In this document: positions 29,694 through 38,816 of the stretch, piece by piece
How positions within the stretch are numbered: position 1 is the first letter of the stretch
Layout of the letters: each line of letters starts with the position of its first letter
IMG/VR virus record: IMGVR_UViG_3300034062_004332
Location: 1-64,000 of that record
Direction: 5' to 3' (one strand)
From: a virus
DNA length: 64,000 nucleotides
The notes under the pieces: model-generated
What the model was told of the DNA's origin: nothing
Databases searched by the model: none
What the model saw: only the letters and a program-made list of their open reading frames with translations
Translations under genes and position numbers: made by a program

Positions 29694-31922
29694 ATGCCTG
29701 CTGACAATCTGAGCGTTCGTAGCCGCTTTAGTGAGATTCTTGAGGCTGCTCGCACTCAGGATCGCAGCAAGCAGTCAGCGACTATGGTTGTGTTGGGCCA
29801 TCTGCAGCAGATGGTCCTTTTGATGCTTAAAAAGGGGCTGTTTTTCTACTGCGATCAAGATACATACGAAGCGCGGACTAAATTTTTACAGGATCTGATT
29901 GAGCTGAACCGGCTAGACATTCGTTTTCCGGCCATTATCAGGAATTTTCTGATCGACGGGTGCGGCTTGTTCTATTTCAGGCCAGATCAGAAACTTAAGT
30001 ACCAGATTTACTTTTTTAATAAAGATCAGTACAGAGTTTACCATGATGTAAATGGCGCTATTGAAGAAGTCGTCATTCTGTACAGCTATAAAGTTCGTAA
30101 CTCTATGCTGGGGCTTCCCAGTGAGTCTGTTGGTCAAAACAAGCGCTACGTTCGTCTGTCTTTGACAGCAGATACTGTTTCTGAGTACGAATCGAACACA
30201 GAACTGAGTTTTGACCTTGAGCCCGGTGGTCTGCTGACGCCTAAGAGTCAGAAACCAAATGCGCTTGGGTTTATTCCAGCCGTGGAGGTCTTAAATAAGC
30301 CAAACGCTAGCGGCACAGAAGGCGAGGGCGAGTTTGAGCAATTCATGGAAGCGGTCGTGCTCCATGACCAAATGATGACGAACATTGCCAAGAACATTGA
30401 GTTCTTCGGCAACCCCACGCTCGTTAGCTCGCGGCCTCGGAGTGATCTGGTCGAAGCAACTGGCTCGGATCGTAACTTTCGTCCGACTATTAGTAGTCAG
30501 AGTGGTTTCGGCGGAATCGATACTCCGTCCACGCGAGTTTCTGAGCCTTTCGGGGCCGGTAGTGCGTTCGGCGGTCTGCGGGTTCCGCGAATCATTGCCA
30601 ACGTTGAGCCCTCTGACCGGGTTGGTTTCTTGACGCCTGACCCGGTGAACGGGGACATGAACCGTTATGCCCTGCTGCTGCGCGAAGAGATTCGTACAGC
30701 GCTAGGCGGCGTGGATGAGATTTCGATCTCGGCTGGCGCAACTGCAACGGAAATTAAAGGTCTGATGGGTCGGGCTCAAGCCACGGCCATGCGAAAAAAC
30801 AAGAGCTTCTTGACCTACGGGTTCTGTAAACTCCTTGAGATGATTCTGTATCATCAGGAAAATGTATTCCGTCAGACGTTTGTAGAAGTTACAGGACTGA
30901 AGGCGCCGAAGCCTCCGACTGAGCAAACCCAAGAAGCGATTGCTCGGTACGAAAACCGAATAGCGAAGTTCGAGCAGGATGTCGATCGAAAGATTGCTGA
31001 GGCGCTCGAAAAGAACAAGATCCCGCGTGGCGTGTATGGTCTGCCCCCGGACGGCGATCGTACAGTTTCGTATAGATTCCAAGGTGATGTCTACGAAGAT
31101 ACAGCGTATGACATTAACCAAAAGTCTATTGTTGTTCGGAACTTACAAGAACTTGGTGTTGACAGCGTGGAAGCGCTGAAATTCTTGTTCCCCGATAAGA
31201 CTGATTCTGAGCGGGCGGAAATGCTTAAAGGCTTTCCATTCAGAATGGTTCAGCAAACTCAGGGCGCATTCAGCCAATTTCTATTATTATTGAATCAGAT
31301 GTTGCAGACGCCACATCCGCTTGCGCCGAATCAGCCGTTAGCCGCTGACCCTCGGCTCAACTTAACGGCCCTGTTATACAGGACTTTCGACCACCTTGCG
31401 CAGGAATTAACCTACTCGGGCAGCTATGAGCCAGCAGATCCCAGCTTCGATCCCGAGCCCGGTATCCCCGGCGGTAGCGGCCCCGCAGGCAGCGCCTTCG
31501 GTGGATACGGGTTCAACCAGTTACCCGCAATGGGTAGCAACTACCCAGGGGGCACCTTCGGTAGCTATGCCCCAACAGCCGTTGCCGGGAACACCGGCTA
31601 TGGCCCCTTCTACCAACAACCAGTTCAGCCAGTCTCCGTCCAGCTACTCCCCGAGCAATCCGTGGGAAGCGGCAATGAGCAGCCTGGAGCGGGTGGTTTC
31701 CCAAATCTCTCCGTCCCCCAGCCCGACAGCACAGTATCCCTCGTACCAAACGGTGCCGCAGGGTACAGCACAGTACAGTCCGAATTTACAGGCCCAACCG
31801 GCGCAATATCCGGCGGCCCTGGCTCCGCAGACCTCGTACAACAACGTCTCTACAACCCCGAATTCTTATCCGACTTCTACGGCAACTCCGCAACTCAGCG
31901 CAGAAACCGCAGCCGTCGTTAA
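29694..31922 (+). CDS. Portal protein
   Basis: 742 residues, length near N4- and T7-like portals. LIELNRLDIRFPAIIRNFLI and GCGLFYFRPDQKLKYQIYFF, then MEAVVLHDQMMTNIAKNIEF followed by Gly-rich loops, and the helix GVDEISISAGATATEIKGLM with a long stem helix (EAIARYENRIAKFEQDVDRK) fit the clip-stem-wing plan. The last ~165 residues are Gly/Pro/Ser-rich and are encoded by DNA that also encodes the next gene in another frame. It forms the DNA entry ring; assignment rests on fold pattern and position. Confidence 0.85.
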   Translation: MPADNLSVRSRFSEILEAARTQDRSKQSATMVVLGHLQQMVLLMLKKGLFFYCDQDTYEARTKFLQDLIELNRLDIRFPAIIRNFLIDGCGLFYFRPDQKLKYQIYFFNKDQYRVYHDVNGAIEEVVILYSYKVRNSMLGLPSESVGQNKRYVRLSLTADTVSEYESNTELSFDLEPGGLLTPKSQKPNALGFIPAVEVLNKPNASGTEGEGEFEQFMEAVVLHDQMMTNIAKNIEFFGNPTLVSSRPRSDLVEATGSDRNFRPTISSQSGFGGIDTPSTRVSEPFGAGSAFGGLRVPRIIANVEPSDRVGFLTPDPVNGDMNRYALLLREEIRTALGGVDEISISAGATATEIKGLMGRAQATAMRKNKSFLTYGFCKLLEMILYHQENVFRQTFVEVTGLKAPKPPTEQTQEAIARYENRIAKFEQDVDRKIAEALEKNKIPRGVYGLPPDGDRTVSYRFQGDVYEDTAYDINQKSIVVRNLQELGVDSVEALKFLFPDKTDSERAEMLKGFPFRMVQQTQGAFSQFLLLLNQMLQTPHPLAPNQPLAADPRLNLTALLYRTFDHLAQELTYSGSYEPADPSFDPEPGIPGGSGPAGSAFGGYGFNQLPAMGSNYPGGTFGSYAPTAVAGNTGYGPFYQQPVQPVSVQLLPEQSVGSGNEQPGAGGFPNLSVPQPDSTVSLVPNGAAGYSTVQSEFTGPTGAISGGPGSADLVQQRLYNPEFLSDFYGNSATQRRNRSRR

Positions 31923-32370
31923 TCACTTCGGTATCGAGGCTCCCGGCATCCTGAATCAGTATGCCACCACGCTCGAAGATGCTCTGATTCAACAGCAAGC
32001 TGTTCTGGAGCAAACCAGCCAGCGTGCTGCTGCTATGGAGCACATTCTGACTGATGGTGACACTCTGGCGGATTACACCAATCGTTACTTCACTGAAGTG
32101 GAGCCGATTGATGTGCAGACTGCTGACGGCTATTATGACGAAAACGGTCAGTTCTGGCCCGCTTCTCGAACCGCAACTCCTCAGCAGTACGATCAGTTTC
32201 CCGCTGTTCCCGCTAACGCTTCGGCTGCTCCCCGTGGCACCGATCCTCAAGTTCAGTGGAATGCCTTTAGCCAGGTGATGAATCAAGCCCCCGATCAGGC
32301 GTGGCGCTATCTGTCGCAAATGAGCCCCGATGCTCTGCGCAGTAAGCTCCTGTTTATGGATCAGGGCTGA
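31426..32370 (+). CDS. Scaffold-like protein overlapping portal
   Basis: Up to 314 residues; first ~165 overlap the portal C-terminus in the +1 frame. N-terminal half is Pro/Ser/Gln/Thr-rich; the C-terminal part has helices (GILNQYATTLEDALIQQQAV; YFTEVEPIDVQTADGYYDEN). Acidic, helical, between portal and capsid genes: a scaffolding protein is likely. The first ATG has no Shine-Dalgarno; an in-frame ATG at 31675 follows GGGAAGCGGCA and would shorten the overlap to ~250 bases. An intrinsic terminator follows the stop. Confidence 0.75.
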   Translation: MSQQIPASIPSPVSPAVAAPQAAPSVDTGSTSYPQWVATTQGAPSVAMPQQPLPGTPAMAPSTNNQFSQSPSSYSPSNPWEAAMSSLERVVSQISPSPSPTAQYPSYQTVPQGTAQYSPNLQAQPAQYPAALAPQTSYNNVSTTPNSYPTSTATPQLSAETAAVVNHFGIEAPGILNQYATTLEDALIQQQAVLEQTSQRAAAMEHILTDGDTLADYTNRYFTEVEPIDVQTADGYYDENGQFWPASRTATPQQYDQFPAVPANASAAPRGTDPQVQWNAFSQVMNQAPDQAWRYLSQMSPDALRSKLLFMDQG

Positions 32371-32391
32371 TAGACTGAATAGGACGAAGGA

Positions 32392-32424
32392 GAAGACTCA
32401 CCTTAGGGTGGGTCTTTTTTTTTT
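32392..32424 (+). terminator. Strong intrinsic terminator after scaffold gene
   Basis: AGACTCACC-TTAG-GGTGGGTCT stem-loop followed by eight or more T residues. Ends the portal/scaffold transcript; a TAGACTTA box directly behind it restarts transcription. Confidence 0.9.
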
Positions 32425-32427
32425 GTG

Positions 32428-32433
32428 TAGACT
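32428..32433 (+). promoter_or_regulatory. TAGACT box after terminator
   Basis: GTGTAGACTTAGC, 23 bases before the GTG of the next gene and a few bases after the terminator T-run: the placement strongly suggests a promoter. Confidence 0.6.
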
Positions 32434-32456
32434 TAGCTGGAGTTGGCTTAGTTACC

Positions 32457-32654
32457 GTGCCGTTCAAATCAGATAGTCAAAGACGCAAGTTTTACGCAAT
32501 GGCCGAGCGTGGGGAAATTTCAAAAGCCAAAGTAGCTGAATACGAAAAAGAGACGAAAGGGGATCTTCCCGAACGGGTGCCTGGGGCTAAGTCTGAGGCG
32601 AAGAAAAAAGCTAAGATGTATGGTAGAAGAAAAGCATCTGAAAAAAATGCCTAA
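32457..32654 (+). CDS. Small basic conserved phage protein
   Basis: 65 residues, GTG start. MPFKSDSQRRKFYAMAERGE at the N-terminus is a recurrent opening of short phage proteins (MPxKSxxQRRxxYA), and KSEAKKKAKMYGRRKASE ends it. Very basic; role unknown. Overlaps the next gene by eight bases. Confidence 0.7.
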   Translation: MPFKSDSQRRKFYAMAERGEISKAKVAEYEKETKGDLPERVPGAKSEAKKKAKMYGRRKASEKNA

Positions 32655-32889
32655 TCCGCTTGGTCGTCGTCGCGTCGATACCACGCCTGTTGAGGCTAAA
32701 GAAGAGATTTCTAAATTAAAAGAGGAGCTGAATGATCTGCGTAAGCTGTATCTTCAGGATATGGCTAACGTGAGTAGTGACATGCGGGCGCTGGTTTCGC
32801 AGCTTTCCTCTCAGGCTGAAACGCCTCCTGCAGAGGAGCCTGCCGTTGTTGACGCCCCCGTTGAAGTTGTTGACCCCGTAATTGAGTGA
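32647..32889 (+). CDS. Short coiled-coil protein
   Basis: 80 residues from MPNPLGRRRVDT (an ATG nine codons earlier is possible). A basic start, a clear coiled coil (EEISKLKEELNDLRKLYLQD) and an acidic Pro/Val tail (EEPAVVDAPVEVVDPVIE). Size and plan resemble small scaffold or capsid-assembly peptides next to the capsid gene. No family recognised. Confidence 0.6.
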   Translation: MPNPLGRRRVDTTPVEAKEEISKLKEELNDLRKLYLQDMANVSSDMRALVSQLSSQAETPPAEEPAVVDAPVEVVDPVIE

Positions 32890-32896
32890 GGCTTAA

Positions 32897-35404
32897 GTGC
32901 CCTACTTACCTCTACCAAACTTTAACTACGACTCTGGGCCGAGACGCATACAGTCTGGCCCAAATCACGAAGGTTATGTAGTTTTATATTCTGGGGTTGA
33001 GTCTACTGGGGCTAATGACGGTTTTGCTGTACTTGGCGCTCCTCTCAGTGGGACGTTAGCTCTTGGAGCGTGGGATTATGACTCGAACTGGCGGTACGTT
33101 CCGTCCACGCTGCCGAGTCAAAGCGGTTCGCTAAATCCGACGCCATACAACGTCAGCGGTGCGTTAGATACGTATGACGCTACGCGTATTTATACACGGG
33201 ATACCGTAGCTGGAGCCCAGGCGGCGAGTGCGATCGGGCCGGAGACTGGAAAGGTCAATCCGCGTGGTGGGGCACTACAGGCTCGGTCGGATGTCACTCG
33301 GCCTGAGACCTATATGTACTTCGGGGGTGGAGCCCCGGACAATCAAGACTATTCACCGTATAACACACCGGATGCTAACAGCGCTGCTGAGGGTAAAACC
33401 GGCGGCGGGGTTACTCACAGATCGTTTGAGAGTTCGCTGCTGACGAACGTTTTAGGCAGTCAAGGTACATCTGATCGTTCTCAATGGCGGTATCACCAGC
33501 CGGTGTACTGCAAGACGTACACGGAAACTCGCCGGTCTGAAACACCCGGCTTAATGTCCACGCCGCTTCGGTATGTTTATCGAGGCTCGGCTAGTTCATA
33601 TAACTATAACTACGGTAGTGAGCTGCTTGCTAATAAGGGTGGGTTCGAGTTACTGCCTTATGACGATGAAGTTCTTGGCTGTCCGTTCCCTGTCGGTTGT
33701 CCGACAAACTCTGGTTCTTCTGACCAGTTGATTGTTGGTGATACTTTATCTGCAGTTGTTTATTGTCCTTTCGTTAAGATAGAGTGGTTTAATTCTGATA
33801 ATACTTTATTGGGGACTGGTTTAACCTATACTACTACGTCTGCTGATATAGATTATAGAATATATTTTAAAGTTACTTATCCTGATGGATCTACTGACAG
33901 CTCGTCTACTAACTGTTTCCCTGTTGTTATTGCAGACTCTCTCAGATATTGGTATCGCAGATACAGTACGGGTGCCACTAGAGCAAAAGTATACTCGTCT
34001 GTAGTAGATAATAACGGAGATATGTATGTTGTTCAGTATGTAGGTTCTAGTGTTTTTCCTGCTGTATACAAAATTTCTAATGACGTTACGCAGCAGTGGG
34101 GGCGTGTTTATACCTTAGACCCATCTAAGTTAGCTACAGCTGCGAACGACTTTGGGTCTTCTTATTACTTGTTAAATACAGGACAAAATCACATCGATTT
34201 TCTGGCGTGGCAGTGGACGCCTGCAGGGCCTCCTTATGATTATGATTATCCTGTACGTATTTACAGGTATAGAATTAGCAAAGCGGACGGTTCTGTTATT
34301 AGCACTGTCGCTTTAGATTGGAACCCTGCTCCCACATTTCCTCCGCTTTACTTCAGTATAAGAGAAGCCAAAGTAGATAGTGACAATAACTATTACTTTG
34401 TTGGTTCTTTTCCAATACAAGGTGAAATTTTAGTTCCGTGTATCTTAAAATTTACAGAAAGCTTCGAATTTGTTTGGTGTCGTGCTGTTCAAAAGAAAGT
34501 ATATAGAACAGCGTTTGGTGATATTTTATGCTCCGCGACTTTACTTGATGGCGGCAGTCCTCAATTTTTGACCTTAAACATTACCGACTCTAGTATTATC
34601 GGTTGTATGTCTCTATCTAGTACTACTTATGTTGTAAGTAATTATTTTGAGTTGTCTGAATCTGGAAATACTTTAAATAGCTTTTACGCTAAATTTAGTA
34701 CATCTGATTTTGCTAATGATACAAACCCTTTTCAGCCTCGTTCAGTTTGTAGGGACTCAGATGGGAACATTTATGGTGTTGGCGGGTATGAAACAAGCGT
34801 AGCTTTAGGTAGGTTCGCTAGCGTTATTGTATACAAAGATTCTCCATCAGATACTACTGTGTGGGCTAAAGATATAAGGAACACCTTTTATTATGCTAGT
34901 ATATCTTCTATAAATGTTTTAAGTAATCAACTATTAGTAATTAACGAAAAACTTGTATTTGTTGCTCCGTGGACTGCTAATACGCTTCCCGTAACGCATA
35001 ATTTACTACTGTTTGTTTTTGATACTGAGACAGGTGTTTTAGAACAATGTATAGAACTTAAACCTCCAGACGAAATTGGAGATCGTGTAATCATCCAACG
35101 TTTGCCGGAAAATAATAAATTTTTTGTTCAAACGGATAGTGGTTATAGAATAAGACTTGATATTACAGATCTTCCTGCTAATGGAAACTATATCTGTACT
35201 GATAATGTTTCAAATAAATACACTGCTAGTGGTTTAGTTCCTGCAGCCAGCAATCATACTTTTTATCGTTTTACTTCTTGTACTCCTGCGGGGTTTATTA
35301 CGCGAAACATAGGTTCTTATTTTACATCCGTTAGTCCTGTTGTTACAACTTCAGGCGCTACGGGCGGAATGTTTGGAGATTTTGCTGGCCAAGATATTCC
35401 TTAA
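32897..35404 (+). CDS. Large virion protein, composite (835 aa)
   Basis: GTG start, seven bases after the preceding stop. Residues 1-~270 are Gly/Ser/Tyr-rich and encoded by DNA like the neighbours; from ~residue 275 on the DNA becomes strongly AT-rich and the protein reads as repeated beta-strands with Asp-x-Asn/Gly turns (VVDNNGDMYVVQYVG; KVDSDNNYYFVGSF; VCRDSDGNIYGVGGYE), as in a beta-propeller of about six blades. Probably a capsid-decorating or adhesive protein built from two parts. Not a recognised family. Confidence 0.75.
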   Translation: MPYLPLPNFNYDSGPRRIQSGPNHEGYVVLYSGVESTGANDGFAVLGAPLSGTLALGAWDYDSNWRYVPSTLPSQSGSLNPTPYNVSGALDTYDATRIYTRDTVAGAQAASAIGPETGKVNPRGGALQARSDVTRPETYMYFGGGAPDNQDYSPYNTPDANSAAEGKTGGGVTHRSFESSLLTNVLGSQGTSDRSQWRYHQPVYCKTYTETRRSETPGLMSTPLRYVYRGSASSYNYNYGSELLANKGGFELLPYDDEVLGCPFPVGCPTNSGSSDQLIVGDTLSAVVYCPFVKIEWFNSDNTLLGTGLTYTTTSADIDYRIYFKVTYPDGSTDSSSTNCFPVVIADSLRYWYRRYSTGATRAKVYSSVVDNNGDMYVVQYVGSSVFPAVYKISNDVTQQWGRVYTLDPSKLATAANDFGSSYYLLNTGQNHIDFLAWQWTPAGPPYDYDYPVRIYRYRISKADGSVISTVALDWNPAPTFPPLYFSIREAKVDSDNNYYFVGSFPIQGEILVPCILKFTESFEFVWCRAVQKKVYRTAFGDILCSATLLDGGSPQFLTLNITDSSIIGCMSLSSTTYVVSNYFELSESGNTLNSFYAKFSTSDFANDTNPFQPRSVCRDSDGNIYGVGGYETSVALGRFASVIVYKDSPSDTTVWAKDIRNTFYYASISSINVLSNQLLVINEKLVFVAPWTANTLPVTHNLLLFVFDTETGVLEQCIELKPPDEIGDRVIIQRLPENNKFFVQTDSGYRIRLDITDLPANGNYICTDNVSNKYTASGLVPAASNHTFYRFTSCTPAGFITRNIGSYFTSVSPVVTTSGATGGMFGDFAGQDIP

Positions 35405-35491
35405 ACTCAACCGAGGTATTTGCGACATTCACTCTGTATTCCTTCTCTTTTCCAGTTAGATTAACTTTGTAGTTCTTCGGAGGTTGGCGCT

Positions 35492-37931
35492 TTGTTCGTC
35501 GACAATGATTTTCCGAAGCTGCTCGGTGCAGAACTCTACCGTCCGCATCAATAGGTGCCTAAGTGGTGAAAGTCACTTAGCAAATCCCGTGAATTGCTGG
35601 AATCCTTCTTCCAGTGCTTAACAACCCTTCGGGGGAACCTTGACAATCAGACCCGGCCACACCGGGCGCAAAATATTTAAAGACTTCTCTTTGAGCACGG
35701 AGGAGTCGAGGAAATCAGCAGCGAAGCCGCGTGGGAACATGCGGAACGTTCAGAGACTAGATGAAGTAATCCAGACCGGATGAAACATCCACGAGCGCGG
35801 GACACCCTACAGGTAAGCTGAGGGTGATGATATAGTCCGAGCTTACACGATAGTAAAGTGTAAGAACTAGAAGATAAAGAGCTTCTAGGATAACAATCTG
35901 CCTGCGTACGTTGTAGAGATGGCTGCGGAGCCTGTTGTAGTCCATGACTTCAGCAAGCAACCAGGCCAGACTGTGCAGCTTGACCGTTATCGGTTCTAGA
36001 CTATTACCCTGGAACCCTAAGGTGAAAGCCTTAGTTTAACAAACTCCGTGAATTGCTGGAAGCCCTTCAACGCATTAAGCGCGGGTAATCAGCAGCCGAG
36101 CCAGGTGGTAACATCTGGAAGGTTCAGAGCATAGCTGTGTCTAATCTTTCTGCGACGGATTTTGAATTTGTTTTAGGCTGCGGCGTGGGAGATGGGAGTT
36201 TTTCTCTCATTTCTACTAAGCGAGGAGACAGAAACTATTACTACCCTCGTTTAAAAATTACGCACGGTGTTGAACAAGTTGATTATCTGAGGTGGAAAGC
36301 TGATCGCATAAACTCGATCTTTAATCGGACGACCCCTGTATCGTACGTATTCAAGAAAGAGTCCAGAGAAGGCTGGAAAGACTTCGAAGGTTATGAGTAC
36401 AAATTTACTCATTCTGATCTTCGACCGTTTTACGATTTGCTTTATCCCAATCTTCAGGGTTCAAAGAAAATTACTCGCGAGCTTCTCGCTGAGTTAAACG
36501 GTGTCCCCCTTGGACTTCTCTTTATGGATGACGGAAGCGGCGGTCTCTATCTGGAACAAAATAACCGCAAACTAAAAAGCGGTTATAAACGATACGAGTA
36601 TTTAGTTCCTCGTATCGAATTTGCAACCAACGGTTTTACTTCTGAGTGTGTGACGCTTTTAGCTGACTGGATAGCGTCTGTAAGCGGTTGCGGCACACGC
36701 ATTAAACAGAAGACGAATCGAATTTGCATTGTCCAGAAAGACTGTTATAAATTTAGGGATTTTATAGATCCCTATGTGCCGATTTCCTGTATGCGATACA
36801 AACTAGACCTTGAAACTGTAAAAAGTTTCAAGCGAGTCCTTACGGGACAATAAGCAGCCACGAGTGCGGAGCCCCAAACGTAACCAGCCGTGGGTGATGA
36901 TGTATGCCGACCTTACGGGATGATAAACCGTAAGAACTAGAGGATAAAAAGCCTTTAGGTTAACAAATGGGGGCAATCCCGGCTCTAAGGAATCGCGTGA
37001 GCGTACTGCAGAACAAACCATTGGTACTGCGAACAGCAGGAACATTGTCAAGGACAAAGTTCTTGTAACTCTTCGTGAGTACACAGGTCCTGCTGATCCT
37101 AGCGATCCTACTCAACCTAGCACTTTTAAGATTGCTAGAGAGACCCTGATTACCGCGCAGCGTTTACTGCTGGACACTGGTAATCTGACGGCCTTCCATC
37201 AATCTATTGGTTCTCTGACTCTGTTAGACGACTATAGAAGATGGCGCGACAGAGTGTTCATTAATGAACTCCTGAAGGCTGTTTCGAAGGGTCAATCTTC
37301 TGACACCCAAGGTGGTTACTACTACCCTGGTGATCTTGCAGTTGGTGCCCTTTCGTACGCTAACGCCGAGCAAGCCAAGTTCGACGTTAAGGACGATCTT
37401 CTCCGCGTGGTTAAGTCTCTGCGCAAGAGAAACGTCCCGACGTATCAGGATGGTTTTTATCGCTGTGTGTGCGATCCGACCTTCCTTATGCACCTGAGAC
37501 AGAATAGCGACTTCCGTGAAGTTGCTCGCTATCCTGGCAACGGTCAGATCAACCCTCTCATGTCTTCGATGCAGCCTAACGCTGCTATCTACATGGGTCA
37601 GGGTTTCGGTCAGGCTACTTTTGTAGCCGGTGAACCGATCATGCCCACTGGATTTGTGTTCGAAGGCGTTAGATTTTTCGAGAGCACAAACATGCCCTCG
37701 CAGAGTCAAACTGCCACGATCGCTTCTACTAGCGCTTCGTACGAAACTGCCATCGGCATGTTCTTCGGCCCTCAGAGCGTCGGTGTGGGTATCGGCGGCA
37801 ACAACGCTCAAGTGTTGTTGAATAATAACGACGATTTCAGCAGATTTATCATGATGATTTGGAGCCTGTACGCAGGTTTCGAACTCCTGAACGCTGATTT
37901 CGCCACCATCGCTTATTCCTTCAACGCTTGA
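35492..37931 (+). CDS. Major capsid protein, interrupted by two group I introns
   Basis: Exons 35492-35548, 35901-35997 and 36970-37931 join to 1,116 bases, 371 residues. TTG start with CGGAGG eight bases ahead: MFVDNDFPKLLGAELYRPH, then PAYVVEMAAEP...TVQLDRYRF, then W-GNPGSKESRERTAEQ and the main body to WSLYAGFELLNADFATIAYS. The splice sites were set by P1 and P10 pairing and by frame. The order of motifs (PGQTVQLDRYRF; RETLITAQRLLLDTG; QDGFYRCVCDPTFLMHLR) resembles N4 gp56-type coat proteins with the HK97 fold. GAGGTATT-ATG coupling to the next gene. Confidence 0.85.
35549..35900 (+). mobile_element. Group IA-like intron 1, no ORF
   Basis: 352 bases. P1: exon GCAT pairs with GTGC at 35554-35559 region, with T-G at the splice site; P10: AGG pairs with exon CCT. 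Core: AAATCCCGTGAATTGCTGGA (P/Q region), AATCAGCAGC, GTTCAGAGACTAGA and GATGATATAGTCCGAGC (R/S region, P7), then paired TTACAC...GTGTAAGAAC and the terminal G. The core is the same as intron 2 at most positions, so both descend from one intron. Self-splicing RNA; no endonuclease inside. Confidence 0.88.
35998..36969 (+). mobile_element. Group IA-like intron 2 with LAGLIDADG ORF
   Basis: 972 bases. P1: exon GGTTCT pairs with GGAACC 14 bases in; P10: CCC pairs with exon GGG; intron ends ...AGGTTAACAAATG. Core AAACTCCGTGAATTGCTGGA, AATCAGCAGCCGAGCC, GTTCAGAGCATAG, then the endonuclease ORF, then ACGAGTGCGGAGCCCCAAAC and GATGATGTATGCCGACC. Only 97 bases of exon separate it from intron 1. Confidence 0.9.
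36137..36853 (+). CDS. LAGLIDADG homing endonuclease in intron 2
   Basis: 238 residues, GTG start just after the intron core GTTCAGAGCATAG. Two LAGLIDADG-type helices, FVLGCGVGDGSF (residues ~11-22) and PLGLLFMDDGSG (~123-134), each with the acidic catalytic residue, so it is a single-chain pseudodimer. Basic DNA-binding loops follow each (YVFKKESREGWKDFEGYEYK; KLKSGYKRYEYLVPRIEF). It cuts intron-less capsid genes to spread the intron. Bases are AT-richer than the exons. Confidence 0.92.
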   Translation: MSNLSATDFEFVLGCGVGDGSFSLISTKRGDRNYYYPRLKITHGVEQVDYLRWKADRINSIFNRTTPVSYVFKKESREGWKDFEGYEYKFTHSDLRPFYDLLYPNLQGSKKITRELLAELNGVPLGLLFMDDGSGGLYLEQNNRKLKSGYKRYEYLVPRIEFATNGFTSECVTLLADWIASVSGCGTRIKQKTNRICIVQKDCYKFRDFIDPYVPISCMRYKLDLETVKSFKRVLTGQ

Positions 37932-37946
37932 TAGGAGGTATTAACG

Positions 37947-38816
37947 ATGGCTATCAACCCTAATCAGATTGCAGTTTCCAAGATTTACCCTGGAAACTAC
38001 ACAAACGTGCTGAAGTACTGGCACGAAGAGAAGACCGTTGTTTATGACAACGAGAACGGCACCCCTGAGACTCTGACGGGGCAACCCGTTGGCGGTCCTG
38101 TCGGCGTGGTTTTCCGCCCCGGCTGGATTGCTCAGCAAGCCGTGGGTTTTGTTGATCTGTCCTACCAAGCTCTTGGTTCGGTCAATCAGCTTGAGTACTA
38201 CACTCAGCCTTACGCTTCTGGCGGTGCTTCGAACAAGCCGTTTACCAACGGCACTGTGATTATTCCCTCCCCGGATTATCACAAGGATGTTCGCGCTGAC
38301 ATCACCACTGGTATCAAAGTGCCCTCGGGTGCTTTTGTGTACCGTGTGGGTCTCCGTGTTGACGGTGGCGATGTAGTCAGCAGCGGTGTGGTCGGCGGTT
38401 CCGCTACTCCGCAACTTGGCCTTGGCCCCGGCCTTGGCGTTGGTCTCACCACCACGCCGAGCCCGAGTGGTTTCTATGCGACCGTGGTGGGTGCCAGCAG
38501 CCGGATCGAAAACGGCTCCTATAACTCCTCTAACGCATGGAACTCGGCCAACGTGCACCGAGTTACGGCTGAGACCGAGTACGCTCTTGCCACCGTGGGC
38601 AACCTCGGCGGTTCTGCTGCCTCTGGTCTGGCTCAAGCTTCGGGTGTTTATGACCCCCGTGCCGGTGTGGGCAAACTCAGTGGCAAGAACAAAGCTCTTG
38701 CTATCTGTGAGGTGTGCTGGCTTATCCCCGATGAGCCGCCCAAGCGTGACGACATCGTGCTTCAACCGGGTGGTTTGGTTGAATCCAGCACCTATACGTC
38801 TACCGTCCCCTCCTGA
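37947..38816 (+). CDS. Capsid-associated protein, probable decoration
   Basis: 289 residues, starting 15 bases after the capsid stop with AGGAGGT at a good distance. Gly/Ser/Val-rich beta-type sequence (VVGGSATPQLGLGPGLGVGL) with a C-terminal KNKALAICEVCWLIPDEPP. Co-transcribed with the coat protein and followed by a strong terminator, as for head-decoration proteins. No family recognised. Strong GC-rich codon preference indicates high expression. Confidence 0.7.
   Translation: MAINPNQIAVSKIYPGNYTNVLKYWHEEKTVVYDNENGTPETLTGQPVGGPVGVVFRPGWIAQQAVGFVDLSYQALGSVNQLEYYTQPYASGGASNKPFTNGTVIIPSPDYHKDVRADITTGIKVPSGAFVYRVGLRVDGGDVVSSGVVGGSATPQLGLGPGLGVGLTTTPSPSGFYATVVGASSRIENGSYNSSNAWNSANVHRVTAETEYALATVGNLGGSAASGLAQASGVYDPRAGVGKLSGKNKALAICEVCWLIPDEPPKRDDIVLQPGGLVESSTYTSTVPS

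Noticed and set aside
31786-32319. Leftward 177-codon ORF opposite the scaffold-like gene
   Set aside because: Shadow: no ribosome site, unusual Ile/Arg/Ser-rich composition, opposite a supported gene.
32371-32376. TAGACT directly after the scaffold stop as a promoter
   Set aside because: A strong terminator follows 16 bases later and a second TAGACT after it is better placed; the first may be chance or make a short RNA.
35553-35904. Alternative boundaries for intron 1 (CAAT|AG ... CCTG|CG)
   Set aside because: Frame also closes, but no internal guide sequence pairs with CATCAAT, whereas CAT|CAAT gives P1 with GTGC and P10 AGG/CCT.
37224-38765. Long leftward ORFs opposite the capsid and capsid-associated genes
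   Set aside because: Antisense shadows of strongly codon-biased highly expressed genes; composition His/Arg/Thr-rich without motifs.
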